From Nitrosospira sp. 56-18 (GTDB lineage: Bacteria; Pseudomonadota; Gammaproteobacteria; Burkholderiales; Nitrosomonadaceae), in the NCBI GenBank assembly GCA_001899235.1, contig MKVR01000050.1, forward strand, positions 180,765 through 244,764: DNA of 64,000 nt. Reading direction: 5' to 3'. The translations under genes and the position numbers were made by a program. Below, in pieces: positions 29,408 to 38,912 of this stretch; within the stretch, counting starts at the first letter, position 1; each line of letters begins with the position of its first letter. The notes below the pieces were generated by a model. That model made no database searches, was not told the DNA's origin, and saw nothing but the letters and a program-made list of their open reading frames with translations.

Positions 29408-30493
29408 CTACCCCAGGTTCCTGACAATGTGGGGACCGATGAAGTTGGCGAGCCATAGCGGCATTTTTTGCCAGGCCTTGATGAACAGCTGGTACTTCGG
29501 ATTGAGGGGATTATGGTCCGGCATTGCCTGGGCGGCATGCAACTGATATTCATAGTGGAGCGGTTGCGCCTCGAATCCCCAGTTCTTCTTGAAATCGAAC
29601 GACCCGGTGCCTCGCTTGCTTCGCCCGAAATCAAAAATCCTGTAACCTCTTTCACCGGCGCGCCGCATCAGCTCCCAATACATGAAATCGTTTCCCGCCA
29701 GTTCGCGCGCTTCACTCGTCCCGCCGCCGTAATATGGCAAAACTTCATCGCGGAAATAAAAACTCATGACACCGGCGACGGTTCTTCCTTCCTTGGTAAT
29801 GATCAGAAGTTCGCAATCGTCCCCGAAAACGTCTTTTAGAAGCCGGAAGTATTGCCGGGAAAATACCGGCGTGCCTAATCGATGCACACTTGTCGAATAC
29901 GCGGTAAAAAAACGATCGGTATCTTCGTCCATCGTACCCTCGAGCCCGGCCTTGATGCCTTTTCGCACCATGGCCCGCTGCTTGCGGGGTATCGCCTGCA
30001 TGTTGCGTTCTTCATCCGCATCGATCTCCTTGCGGAAGGTTACATAGAGATCCTTGGAAGGCCAGTCCGCATGAAATGCTTTCAGGTTCCTGTATTCCAG
30101 GTAATCCGCGTTTAGCCGGACTGATAATGCCTGGGCGGCTTTATCCAGCGCGTCCCTGCCCGCTTCTGAAATAGCCGCGATGCCGCCATAAACACAAAAA
30201 GGAAGGGAACTCAGGGAATGTCCAAAAAAAAGGCTATTGATCTCCGCCAGGGGCAGCACGCCCTGGATGCGTCCGCCTGATTCCGAATAAAGGAACCATG
30301 TTTTGTGCCCCATGGCCTGTTCGATGACGCTTTTCCACCCGGAGCGGTGAAAGAAGGTTGCTTCCGGACAACCGGATACGAACTCATCCCACTTTTTTGT
30401 ATCCTCGGGTTGAAGGAGGTGTACGGAAGGCATTTCGAGCGAATACTCTGGATCATGAAAACCTTCCTGGAGTACAGCGATTGGAGAGCTCAT
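29408..30493 (-). CDS. FemAB family protein, XrtA/PEP-CTERM-associated (TIGR03019-like); start MSSPIAVLQ at 30493
   Basis: WDEFVSGCPEATFFHRSGWKSVIEQAMGHKTWFLYSE...YYGGGTSEARELAGNDFMYWELMRRAGERGYRIFDFGRSKRGTGSFDFKKNWGFE. Confidence 0.9.
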   Translation of the reverse strand: MSSPIAVLQEGFHDPEYSLEMPSVHLLQPEDTKKWDEFVSGCPEATFFHRSGWKSVIEQAMGHKTWFLYSESGGRIQGVLPLAEINSLFFGHSLSSLPFCVYGGIAAISEAGRDALDKAAQALSVRLNADYLEYRNLKAFHADWPSKDLYVTFRKEIDADEERNMQAIPRKQRAMVRKGIKAGLEGTMDEDTDRFFTAYSTSVHRLGTPVFSRQYFRLLKDVFGDDCELLIITKEGRTVAGVMSFYFRDEVLPYYGGGTSEARELAGNDFMYWELMRRAGERGYRIFDFGRSKRGTGSFDFKKNWGFEAQPLHYEYQLHAAQAMPDHNPLNPKYQLFIKAWQKMPLWLANFIGPHIVRNLG

Positions 30494-30495
30494 CG

Positions 30496-31350
30496 CTATT
30501 CCAGGAAAATCCGATCCATTCGATCCCATTTGAAATCCCGGGTCAGGGCCGCGATACGCGCTTCCATGCGATGAAGATTGTAGTAGTGGCGAAAGCGCGT
30601 TTTCATGCTGATGCCCGTTTGCCTGGGCTGCTCGTGATCCATTTCCCATGGGTGGAAATAAAAGATTGCGGAGCGACGCTCGAGCCGGTTCAACCTTTGC
30701 AAAAACCAGCGCGAAATGGGATAGGGCCAAAGCCGGAAATACCCTCCGCCCCCTGCGGGGAGGTTCCGCCTGAACAGGCGCATCGTGGTGATTGGCAATT
30801 CCAGCAAACCCTTGTCGCTGCATGGATGATAAGCAAAGCGGGGCGCGTCCGGCATGCCATAATGGTCGTGCTGGATAGGATAAATGCTCGAGCTGTAACG
30901 ATAGCCAGCCTCTTCAAGGACGTTTAGCGCCCATTGATTGTGCCGCCCGATGGAAAAGCTCGGTGCGCGGTAACCCAATACCGCCTGCCCGCCGATATCT
31001 TCCAGTAATGCCTTGCTTCGGGAGATATCCTCGCGGAATTCGTCCGGTTTCTGGTCGGTTACCCGGTAATGCGCCCAGCCATGGCTGGCAAGCTCGTGAC
31101 CTTCGGTGACGATGCGCCTTACCATGGCGGGGTAACGCTCTGCAATCCATCCCAGAGTGAAAAACGTTGCCTTCGTTCCTTCCTCGTTCAATAGCGCCAG
31201 GATACGGTCGATGTTGGACTCCACCCTGCAGGGGATGGTTGTCCAGGCCTCCCTGGGAATGTGGGGTGCGAATGCCGAAACCTGGAAGTAATCTTCCACG
31301 TCTATAGTCATTGCGTTGCGTATCAATGTGGATTCCATTTCAAAATTCAC
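30496..31350 (-). CDS. XrtA-associated polysaccharide deacetylase (TIGR03006-like)
   Basis: NAMTIDVEDYFQVSAFAPHIPREAWTTIPCRVESNIDRILALLNEEGTKATFFTLGWIAERYP. Confidence 0.93.
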   Translation of the reverse strand: MNFEMESTLIRNAMTIDVEDYFQVSAFAPHIPREAWTTIPCRVESNIDRILALLNEEGTKATFFTLGWIAERYPAMVRRIVTEGHELASHGWAHYRVTDQKPDEFREDISRSKALLEDIGGQAVLGYRAPSFSIGRHNQWALNVLEEAGYRYSSSIYPIQHDHYGMPDAPRFAYHPCSDKGLLELPITTMRLFRRNLPAGGGGYFRLWPYPISRWFLQRLNRLERRSAIFYFHPWEMDHEQPRQTGISMKTRFRHYYNLHRMEARIAALTRDFKWDRMDRIFLE

Positions 31351-31392
31351 GTAAGGCTCACGGACCGGTCGGTCGATGGTTTGATCAAACCG

Positions 31393-32406
31393 TCAAACCT
31401 TGTCTTTGCGGAGGTTTTTGTTGACACCCGCCAGGGAAAGGATCTGTTTCAGCAACGTCAGCAAAGACGTAAATGAAGTTTCCAGCGTGGCAAGCCGATC
31501 ATTGACATTTTTCAAGCTGCCGACGGTATTTTCCCCTTCTTCACTGTTCCTGGATTCGGCGCTCCGGGATCCATCGGCCAGTTCGCCTGGCATGTCAAAC
31601 TCCTGTTGAACATCCCGAATCACTTCATTGACTTCGGCGGAACTGAAATGATGCAAATTTTCGAGGCATCCCATCAGCAGAAGCCGATCGCACAGCCCAT
31701 TGATTTTCCTGGGTATGCCAGACGAATACCCAAAAATACTCTCGAAGGCATTTTCGCCGAACGACGGGTCGCCACGCCAGCCGGCGGTATGGAGACGGTG
31801 CTCAATATAGGCGCGTGTCTCGGCCAGATCCATGGGCCCAAGATGATAGGTCGCGGTTACCCGCTGCCGCAACTGCTGCATGCCGCTGCTCAGGAGGGTT
31901 TTTCTGAACTCGGGCTGGCCCAGCAAAAATGTCTGAAGCAAGGGCCTGTCCTCTGTCTGGAAATTGGACAACATCCTCAATTCTTCCACGGTGCTGGGTG
32001 AAAGATTCTGGGCTTCATCTACTACCAGCAGCGTACGCTTTCCCTGCAGCTCGCATTGCCGCAAAAATTGTTCGAGGCGAATCAATACCGATGCCTTGCT
32101 CGTATCCTCATGCGGCAAGCCAAAAGCGGCCGCCACCAGCCTCAGCATATCGTCCGAATCCAGGCCGCTGTTCACGATTTGCGCAGCGGCAATCTTTTCA
32201 CCGGCCAGCTCACGAAACAGATTACGCACCAGCGTGGTCTTGCCAGCGCCCACCTCACCCGTTATGACAATAAAACCCTCTCCCTGGGAAAGGCCATATT
32301 CCAGGTATGCCATGGCCCGTTTGTGACCTTTGCTGCCGAAGAAAAAATTGGGATCTGGCTTCAGTTGAAACGGCTTCACCTTGAAGCCGTAGAATGATTG
32401 GTACAT
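31393..32406 (-). CDS. XrtA-associated AAA ATPase (TIGR03015-like, ExeA-like)
   Basis: MYQSFYGFKVKPFQLKPDPNFFFGSKGHKRAMAYLEYGLSQGEGFIVITGEVGAGKTTLVR; LLVVDEAQNLS Walker B. Confidence 0.93.
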   Translation of the reverse strand: MYQSFYGFKVKPFQLKPDPNFFFGSKGHKRAMAYLEYGLSQGEGFIVITGEVGAGKTTLVRNLFRELAGEKIAAAQIVNSGLDSDDMLRLVAAAFGLPHEDTSKASVLIRLEQFLRQCELQGKRTLLVVDEAQNLSPSTVEELRMLSNFQTEDRPLLQTFLLGQPEFRKTLLSSGMQQLRQRVTATYHLGPMDLAETRAYIEHRLHTAGWRGDPSFGENAFESIFGYSSGIPRKINGLCDRLLLMGCLENLHHFSSAEVNEVIRDVQQEFDMPGELADGSRSAESRNSEEGENTVGSLKNVNDRLATLETSFTSLLTLLKQILSLAGVNKNLRKDKV

Positions 32407-32417
32407 TGATTATCTCG

Positions 32418-34076
32418 CTAGAAACTCATGCTCAGGGTGCCCACCACCGCATTCTCATGGTAGCTCAGACCCGGCTGGTTGGATTGACGCATGTTATGCC
32501 TGACCTCGAGCATACCTATCATATTGGGCAGGAGTTGCGGCAGTTGTCTAACTAGACTAACTCTGGCCAAGCCGAGATTGTCCACCCTGTCTACTGCGAG
32601 AAAAGCAAAACGCGTATAGGTAAGATCGATATTGGCGCGGGTAAGCTGAGAAAGCCTGTAGCTCCATAAGGCATTGACCCCGGTCTGTCTGGTGTTGTTG
32701 AGCAAAGCAGCGTTTCCTGCGCCGATAAGGCCGGAATCCACCCCTTCTGGCGAAAAAGCTTTGCGCCTCATGTCGAAGCCTCTCAATATAAATGTATTTC
32801 GTATGCCATTCATGGCCACGGACGCCTGCAAGCGCTTCTGCAGGAAAAGCCGGTTGCTGAAAAAATTGTTTGGATCAAAAAAGGAGCCCTGAAGGCCGAG
32901 ACCAAGAAGCGCTTGGGCACTTTGCTGAATGGCTTCCGGGCTCATGCTGGGATTTTGTGCCGCCATAAGCTGGGCGAGCGAATTTCCGATATTGAACCCC
33001 CCACTCATGCCTGCCTGCTGATTAAAGGTGGTTATATTTTCATCATAATTGAGGTCCCACACGGTCATTCGGGTACGGTGAGTTGCCACTGCCGAATATG
33101 TGTCCCCATAGAATCTCTGTCCGGCATTGAATGCGATGCTGGTCCTCTGGCTTGGTTCCCATATAAAACCAACTGTCCAGGTGGGGCTCGATGGGCTGCC
33201 GCGGATTGAGAGAAAAGTATTTCTTTCGTAGCCGCCGGTTGCAGTCAACCCGAATCGCGGGGTAACCATGTAGCGAAGATTGCCGATAGAACGCTCGAAC
33301 TCTACCGTTCGGTTGGTGCGTTCATAATGGACCGCCTGATGACTGTAGTTGAAACCCCATTGCACGGTACTGAAGGCAGTGCCGCTGTTCAGGCTGGCCT
33401 GATAGGCGTCGGCCTGGCTATTGAAAAGCGCGTTGGAACTCGAACTGACCATGTTGCGCGTATAGCGCAACTCCGTCGTGGCAATGTCCTGAAAACGGTA
33501 GCGAATATAAGGACTGATGTTATAAATGTTTACATTCTGCCGGTTACCGGTAACGTTAATATTGTTAACACCCTGGGCGCCAAACAGGGTCGCGTTCTGC
33601 TGCGTCATTACTGCCCTACCATCCACGAAAAAGAAATCCTTGATTAGCTCCGCCGTTCCCATCGCATTCAACTGATGTCGTATCCGATTGAAATTGCTGA
33701 GGTTAGCGTAAATCAGGTTGTTCATGGTGTAGTCTATATTGACCGAATAACGCGTTCCCACACCGGTTACCACCAAGCCTGGATTGATCTGTGTGACGAA
33801 ATCGCTTCTTTGCAGTGCCTCAGGCTGCAACCGCACGTTATCGGAGAATGTTTCTACCACGTTCAGCCGGGGAAGAATTCGCCATCCACCTATCGGCTCG
33901 TTGGCCGGTGTGTTAGGGGGAGCGGCACGAAACTGCGGAAGCTGGCCCTGAGCCACCCCTAGCGGGGTCTGGAACTGGCCATGTGAATGAAGAGGCAGCA
34001 ACAGCATCGGTGTGGCGGCAAGCCAAACTGCGGTAAGGGAGTAACTATGGCACCTTTTATTTCTAGGCGCTTTCAT
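32418..34076 (-). CDS. PEP-CTERM system-associated outer-membrane beta-barrel protein (TIGR03016-like); start MKAPRNK at 34076
   Basis: GWRILPRLNVVETFSDNVRLQP... beta-barrel pattern, terminal LSMSF; position in EPS locus. Confidence 0.88.
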   Translation of the reverse strand: MKAPRNKRCHSYSLTAVWLAATPMLLLPLHSHGQFQTPLGVAQGQLPQFRAAPPNTPANEPIGGWRILPRLNVVETFSDNVRLQPEALQRSDFVTQINPGLVVTGVGTRYSVNIDYTMNNLIYANLSNFNRIRHQLNAMGTAELIKDFFFVDGRAVMTQQNATLFGAQGVNNINVTGNRQNVNIYNISPYIRYRFQDIATTELRYTRNMVSSSSNALFNSQADAYQASLNSGTAFSTVQWGFNYSHQAVHYERTNRTVEFERSIGNLRYMVTPRFGLTATGGYERNTFLSIRGSPSSPTWTVGFIWEPSQRTSIAFNAGQRFYGDTYSAVATHRTRMTVWDLNYDENITTFNQQAGMSGGFNIGNSLAQLMAAQNPSMSPEAIQQSAQALLGLGLQGSFFDPNNFFSNRLFLQKRLQASVAMNGIRNTFILRGFDMRRKAFSPEGVDSGLIGAGNAALLNNTRQTGVNALWSYRLSQLTRANIDLTYTRFAFLAVDRVDNLGLARVSLVRQLPQLLPNMIGMLEVRHNMRQSNQPGLSYHENAVVGTLSMSF

Positions 34077-34995
34077 GGTAATAGTAGCCGTAATACTCGC
34101 CACCGGAGAATGATCGGGCCTTGTTATAAATCAGATTCACGACATCGCATGACTCGATTTGCCTGAGCGTTTCCTTTACAGTCTGCTGTGACGTTGTTTC
34201 GGCTTCCACTACCAGAACAATCTGCCCCATCTGGCCCGCGAGGACGCGCGCCTCGCTGGTTAACAATAAAGGCGGTGAATCAAAAATGACGACACGATCC
34301 GCATAACGTTGCGCAAGTTCGCGCAACAATGCACCCATGCTTTGGCTCGCCAGCAATTCGGTTGAATGGGAGTGCCGTCTTCCTGCGGTAAGCAAGGTCA
34401 ACTTTTCGATATCGGTCTTGATGAGCACATCCGCCAGGTCGAGATTGTCGTCCAGCAGGATATCCATTAATCCCTGCTCTGTTCCCAGTCCCAGAATTTT
34501 AGGCACCGTGGGGCGAGCAACGTCCGCGTCCACGAGCAGCACGGTCCGGTCCATCTCCATCGCTATGCTCATCGCCAGGTTGACGGTACAGAAACTTTTT
34601 CCCTCCCCCGCGAGCGCGCTGGTAACCATGATAAGGTTGCCATTCTTTATCATGCCCGGACCCTTGTTGAAAGCATTGGTGAGCAATGGACGCTTGATTA
34701 CCCGAAACTGCTCGGCAATCTGCGTTCTCCCCTGATCGGGCGTCACAATGCCGTATTCGCGCATTTTGGTGTGATTGAGGGTGATCCTCTTGGGGGTCAA
34801 AACAGATGCCGAAAGAGGACGGTCGGGAGTGCCGGAAGCTGGAGAAGGCCGAAGCTCATCGTTTTTTTCAGCCGGATCATCCTTCTCCCGGACAGCCGGC
34901 TCGCTGAGATTTGTGGAAACTTCGGGCGCCAACTGGACAGTGCCAAGCTTTCTTTCTTTGTCAAGCTTCCCTGCGGCTTTCTCGATGATACTCAC
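34063..34995 (-). CDS. XrtA-associated tyrosine autokinase / CpsD-like (TIGR03018-like)
   Basis: VTSALAGEGKSFCTVNLAMSIAMEMDRTVLLVDADVARP; C-terminal tyrosines SFSGGEYYGYYYHESA. Confidence 0.93.
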   Translation of the reverse strand: MSIIEKAAGKLDKERKLGTVQLAPEVSTNLSEPAVREKDDPAEKNDELRPSPASGTPDRPLSASVLTPKRITLNHTKMREYGIVTPDQGRTQIAEQFRVIKRPLLTNAFNKGPGMIKNGNLIMVTSALAGEGKSFCTVNLAMSIAMEMDRTVLLVDADVARPTVPKILGLGTEQGLMDILLDDNLDLADVLIKTDIEKLTLLTAGRRHSHSTELLASQSMGALLRELAQRYADRVVIFDSPPLLLTSEARVLAGQMGQIVLVVEAETTSQQTVKETLRQIESCDVVNLIYNKARSFSGGEYYGYYYHESA

Positions 34996-35331
34996 ACTCT
35001 CTCCGATGCATATATGGTTGAAATTCGCAATATCATGACTACCTGCCTGGCATCTTGTGAACAGATCCGAATATTCCCCGTAACAGGATTATAACCATAC
35101 CAGAGGTAAAAGAACGGCGATGCCGAATTTGGAACATCCGGCTGGAATTCTCATCTTACTAATGAAACTTGCAGACTTATAAGATTTATCTACGCCCGTT
35201 GCAGCTATTTTCCTTTCCATCTCTGCCGTATTTGTACGCAGACTCCTGCCGGTGCATGGCTGCGGTAAAAAAGTTGGCAGCGATGCCAATGAGAAAACGG
35301 CTATCGAAAAAATTAATGGTGGTTTTTATAG

Positions 35332-36858
35332 TTAATGAGCCATCCTGATCATCAACGCGCCATACAATCCCAGTAGCGATACCAGAGACAAACCGAATCC
35401 ATAAAGCCGCTTTCTGCGCTTTATTTTTTCCTTGTCGGTCCATATCATGGGAATTGAACCCAGTATCGGCCTGCCGGTGAACTCACGAAGACTATTCTGG
35501 CTATGGAACGTCGGTCTTATCTGGCTGACAACGAAGGCCATCCCGATGCCTACAAGCAGCGCCCCCAGGAATACCAGCGAAAACAGTTTGCTGCGGTTGG
35601 GCCCCACCGGTAGATCAGGGACGGTCGGTGGATCGATGATCTTGAAAGACATCAATTCAGTTGCCGATCCCAGCTCACCCGATATTTTTGCAGACTCCCG
35701 CCGTTCAAGAAGCTTCTCGTAATTGGACTTATTCACCTGGTAATCTCGATTGAGTTGCGCAAGCTCCGCCTCCACTTGGGGAACAGCATTGCTCAGCGAT
35801 TTCAGCCTATCGTAACGCGACGTATATTCCTCTACGCGAGCCCTCATGGAAGCGACGTCGGCTTCGGCTTCCGCTAGCGCCACGTTCAACTGCTGCAACA
35901 TTGGGCTATAGTTCTTCCCAGGATCGGAACTGGGCCTCACAAGCTTGGCTTCCTCTTTTTTCCGTTCCTCGAGTTGAGCGATCAATCGCTTGGCCGAAAT
36001 GATATCAGGATGCAGTTCGGTAAAGTTGAGCCTGAGCGCATCGAGATTTTTATTCAATGCCTCTATCCGCGAATCAAGCTCTACGTTGACTATCGAGGAC
36101 GGGTCAGTCTGTTCCACCATGAGAATAGGCTCGTCCCCCGTAATCTGCCTCTTGATGGCATCGCGCGCCTGTTCCGCCTCGCGCAAATCCAATCTGGTTT
36201 TATTGAGATCTTCCGAAGCAGCCGACAGTTGCGCGTAATAATCGCTCCCTTGCTGAGGCATCAAACCGATGTTCTTTTGCTTGAATGCCTTGAGATTATT
36301 TTCACCAGCTATCAGTTTCTCCTCGTAACTCTGGATTTGCTCATCAATAAAGCGGATTGCAGAAGAAGAATCCTGTTTCTTGTCGCCGAGACCCCCTTCC
36401 ACGAAAATCGTTAACAGGGATTGCACTATATCCTTGGCCAGTCTGGGATTCTGATTATTGTAATGAATGGTAAAAAGGTTGTCGCGTCCCGTCGTTCCCA
36501 GCTTTATTTTATCCATTAGTTCCTTGACCAGCCTCTCCTGGTCCTTGACGTCCTTCACCTTGATGTCCAGATCCACCATCCGTACCACACGTTCCACATT
36601 CGGCCGGCTAATCAAGGTGCGACTCATGATGGAAACCTGCTGCTGCAAATCGGGAGAGATGGTCATGCCCGCCATCAATGGCTTCAGGACATTTTGCGTA
36701 TCGACGTAAATTCTGGCCGATGCCTGATAATCATCCGGAAGCTTGTAGACTATGATCCAGCCTGCTATGGCTATGAACCAGGCAGTAGCGACGGCAGCCC
36801 AGCGGTACTTCCAGACCCCCTTGAGATAAACAAGCAGTTGAGAAGTCAACTCCTCCAT
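35332..36858 (-). CDS. XrtA system polysaccharide chain-length determinant (Wzz-like, TIGR03007-like)
   Basis: WKYRWAAVATAWFIAIAGWIIVYKLPDDYQASARIYVDTQNVLKPL..., coiled coil, C-terminal TM. Confidence 0.93.
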   Translation of the reverse strand: MEELTSQLLVYLKGVWKYRWAAVATAWFIAIAGWIIVYKLPDDYQASARIYVDTQNVLKPLMAGMTISPDLQQQVSIMSRTLISRPNVERVVRMVDLDIKVKDVKDQERLVKELMDKIKLGTTGRDNLFTIHYNNQNPRLAKDIVQSLLTIFVEGGLGDKKQDSSSAIRFIDEQIQSYEEKLIAGENNLKAFKQKNIGLMPQQGSDYYAQLSAASEDLNKTRLDLREAEQARDAIKRQITGDEPILMVEQTDPSSIVNVELDSRIEALNKNLDALRLNFTELHPDIISAKRLIAQLEERKKEEAKLVRPSSDPGKNYSPMLQQLNVALAEAEADVASMRARVEEYTSRYDRLKSLSNAVPQVEAELAQLNRDYQVNKSNYEKLLERRESAKISGELGSATELMSFKIIDPPTVPDLPVGPNRSKLFSLVFLGALLVGIGMAFVVSQIRPTFHSQNSLREFTGRPILGSIPMIWTDKEKIKRRKRLYGFGLSLVSLLGLYGALMIRMAH

Positions 36859-37225
36859 GAGTCAGATAGTCCTTAAAAATTCTGCTGCTGTCCCCGTCCT
36901 GCAGACGAAAAAGCGCCTGGAAACCGGTCTTTGCCAAATATCGGCGCCATCAATTCCGGGAAACCAAACACGTCCATTTTTATCATAGATCCTGACTGTT
37001 GAAATGGAACAAGCAAAGCCAGCATGAATTCCATACTCCGGCCAGCCCTGCATATCCCGGGTAAACAAAGAAACGATATTAAAAATCACCTCATCTACTT
37101 TCCAATTCTGGACCAGACGCAACTTCTCTAAAAGAGTCCATATGGCCTATACCCAATTCTATTGCGGAAGCGGGATCCCGTCCCGAACAACCCATGATCC
37201 AAAAAATCAGGCAGGGGTCGTCACA

Positions 37226-37861
37226 TCAAAAATAGCTTTCCGGTATTACCAGCACATCACCCTGGCGCATGGGTACATTTGCAGTAATGTCTCCGTCCCT
37301 GATCAGATCATCCAGCCGAACACTGAACTGCTGCTGCTTTCCATCGACGTTGCGAATAACTCTGGAGCGGTTACCCGCCGCAAATTCCGTCACTCCACCC
37401 ACTGCAATTAAAACATCCATAAGTGTCATTTGTTCGCGATACGGCAATGCCTGGGGTTTAGCCGCCTCTCCTATTACCCTGATTTGCTCGCTGTATGGGC
37501 CGATAAACTCTGTCACGACAACCGTAACGACGGGTTGTTGAATGTACTTGGACAAGGCCTCCTCGATATCCCGCGCCAATTGGGTCGAGGTTTTTCCGCT
37601 GGCGGGCAGATCCTCCACCAGCGGGGTGGTAATTTTTCCATCGGGCCGAACGGGCACACTCATGGAAACCTCCGGATTGCGCCAGACGATGATATCCACC
37701 ATGTCGCCGGGGCCGACCAGATAGTCATGTCCCACATAAGCCTCTTCTGCGACGAGAGAGGGATACGTTTTACAGGCGCCGAGCGAAAGGACAGAGAACA
37801 GGATGGCGAAACTGGCCAGCCATTTCCTTATTGTCATTGTATTGATGTACGTAGCATTCAC
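37226..37861 (-). CDS. XrtA/PEP-CTERM exopolysaccharide export protein (Wza-like, TIGR03027-like)
   Basis: Lipobox FSVLSLGACKT; DYLVGPGDMVDIIVWRNPEVSMSVPVRPDGKITTPLVEDLPASGKTSTQLARDIEEAL. Confidence 0.93.
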   Translation of the reverse strand: MNATYINTMTIRKWLASFAILFSVLSLGACKTYPSLVAEEAYVGHDYLVGPGDMVDIIVWRNPEVSMSVPVRPDGKITTPLVEDLPASGKTSTQLARDIEEALSKYIQQPVVTVVVTEFIGPYSEQIRVIGEAAKPQALPYREQMTLMDVLIAVGGVTEFAAGNRSRVIRNVDGKQQQFSVRLDDLIRDGDITANVPMRQGDVLVIPESYF

Positions 37862-38405
37862 GGAATTTCCTCTTTAAGCTAGTGGAACGTCGCCAGTGGC
37901 AGGCTAGGATGAATTAGAGTCAACAAATAAAAGATGGTATAAACTAATACTTCTGTCAAGATAAAAGCCGATTGCGGGTTTTCAGAAATAATGCAATCAT
38001 TTTCTAATCCCGCGTCACCGACATGTGTAATAATAGCACTTTACCTGCACTTTACCTCTTCTCAGCAGCTATCCTGAATTAACTCCTGCCGCATCTCGAA
38101 ACCCATCCTGGCTTTCTTGCCTGTTCACTAAACTGCTTGCCTGCCCCCCCGCGGAAACCATGGCGCTTACGCAAATGCCTCAACTTTAAAGCAGCCGGCC
38201 TGTTTTTCATGCAAGCCATAATAGAATCGTAGCAATTTCGGTTGACTGGGCAAATTGGACCTTGGTACACCTGCAGACCCGTCTCCAGACAACCGGGGCG
38301 TCATGCACCTTCCAAAGCGCGTTCTTCCCGCACTTTATTGCGTTGGGACCGGATTAAACCCATTCTCTTCCGCGTCATTTTGCGGTAGATTTCCGCATAC
38401 ACGTC

Positions 38406-38912
38406 TTGAATAATTCCAACGATACCGGCTCTGCCGCATTGCCAGAGATCGCCTGCTACCTGGCGGATGAAAGCGCGACGCTGACGCTGGGATCAGACGT
38501 CGCCGCGCTATTGCAACCGGGGCTCACTATTCTCCTTGAAGGTAATCTGGGTGCCGGAAAAACTACACTGGCAAGGGGAATGTTAAGGGGGCTGGGTTAC
38601 TCGGCGAAGGTGAAAAGTCCGACCTATAATTTGGTTGAACTTTATAAATTTTCTAGGTTATACTTCTATCACTTTGATTTTTATCGCTTCAATAACCAGA
38701 TAGAATGGGAAGAAGCCGGTTTCCGTGAATATTTCAATTCGGAATCGGTATGCTTGGTGGAGTGGCCTCAAAAGGCAGCCGGACTGCTCCCCATCGCAGA
38801 TTTGATTTTTTTTCTGAATATCTCCGGTGGAGGCCGCGAGGTCAGGATTCGCGCAGCAACTGAAAAGGGGAAACAGTGTTTGAAAGAATTGCGAAATTCA
38901 AGGAATTTCTGA
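38406..38912 (+). CDS. tsaE: tRNA threonylcarbamoyladenosine biosynthesis ATPase TsaE (TTG start)
   Basis: LEGNLGAGKTTLARGMLRGLGYSAKVKSPTYNLVELY...HFDFYR...VEWPQKA. Confidence 0.92.
   Translation: MNNSNDTGSAALPEIACYLADESATLTLGSDVAALLQPGLTILLEGNLGAGKTTLARGMLRGLGYSAKVKSPTYNLVELYKFSRLYFYHFDFYRFNNQIEWEEAGFREYFNSESVCLVEWPQKAAGLLPIADLIFFLNISGGGREVRIRAATEKGKQCLKELRNSRNF

Noticed and set aside
38036-38057. 11-bp tandem duplication gcactttacct x2
   Set aside because: Only two units in an AT-rich intergenic region; no evidence of function.
37862-38405. RpoN (-24/-12) promoter upstream of the EPS export gene
   Set aside because: Looked for TGGCAC-N5-TTGC on both strands because XrtA/PEP-CTERM genes can be sigma-54 controlled; no acceptable spacing found by eye.
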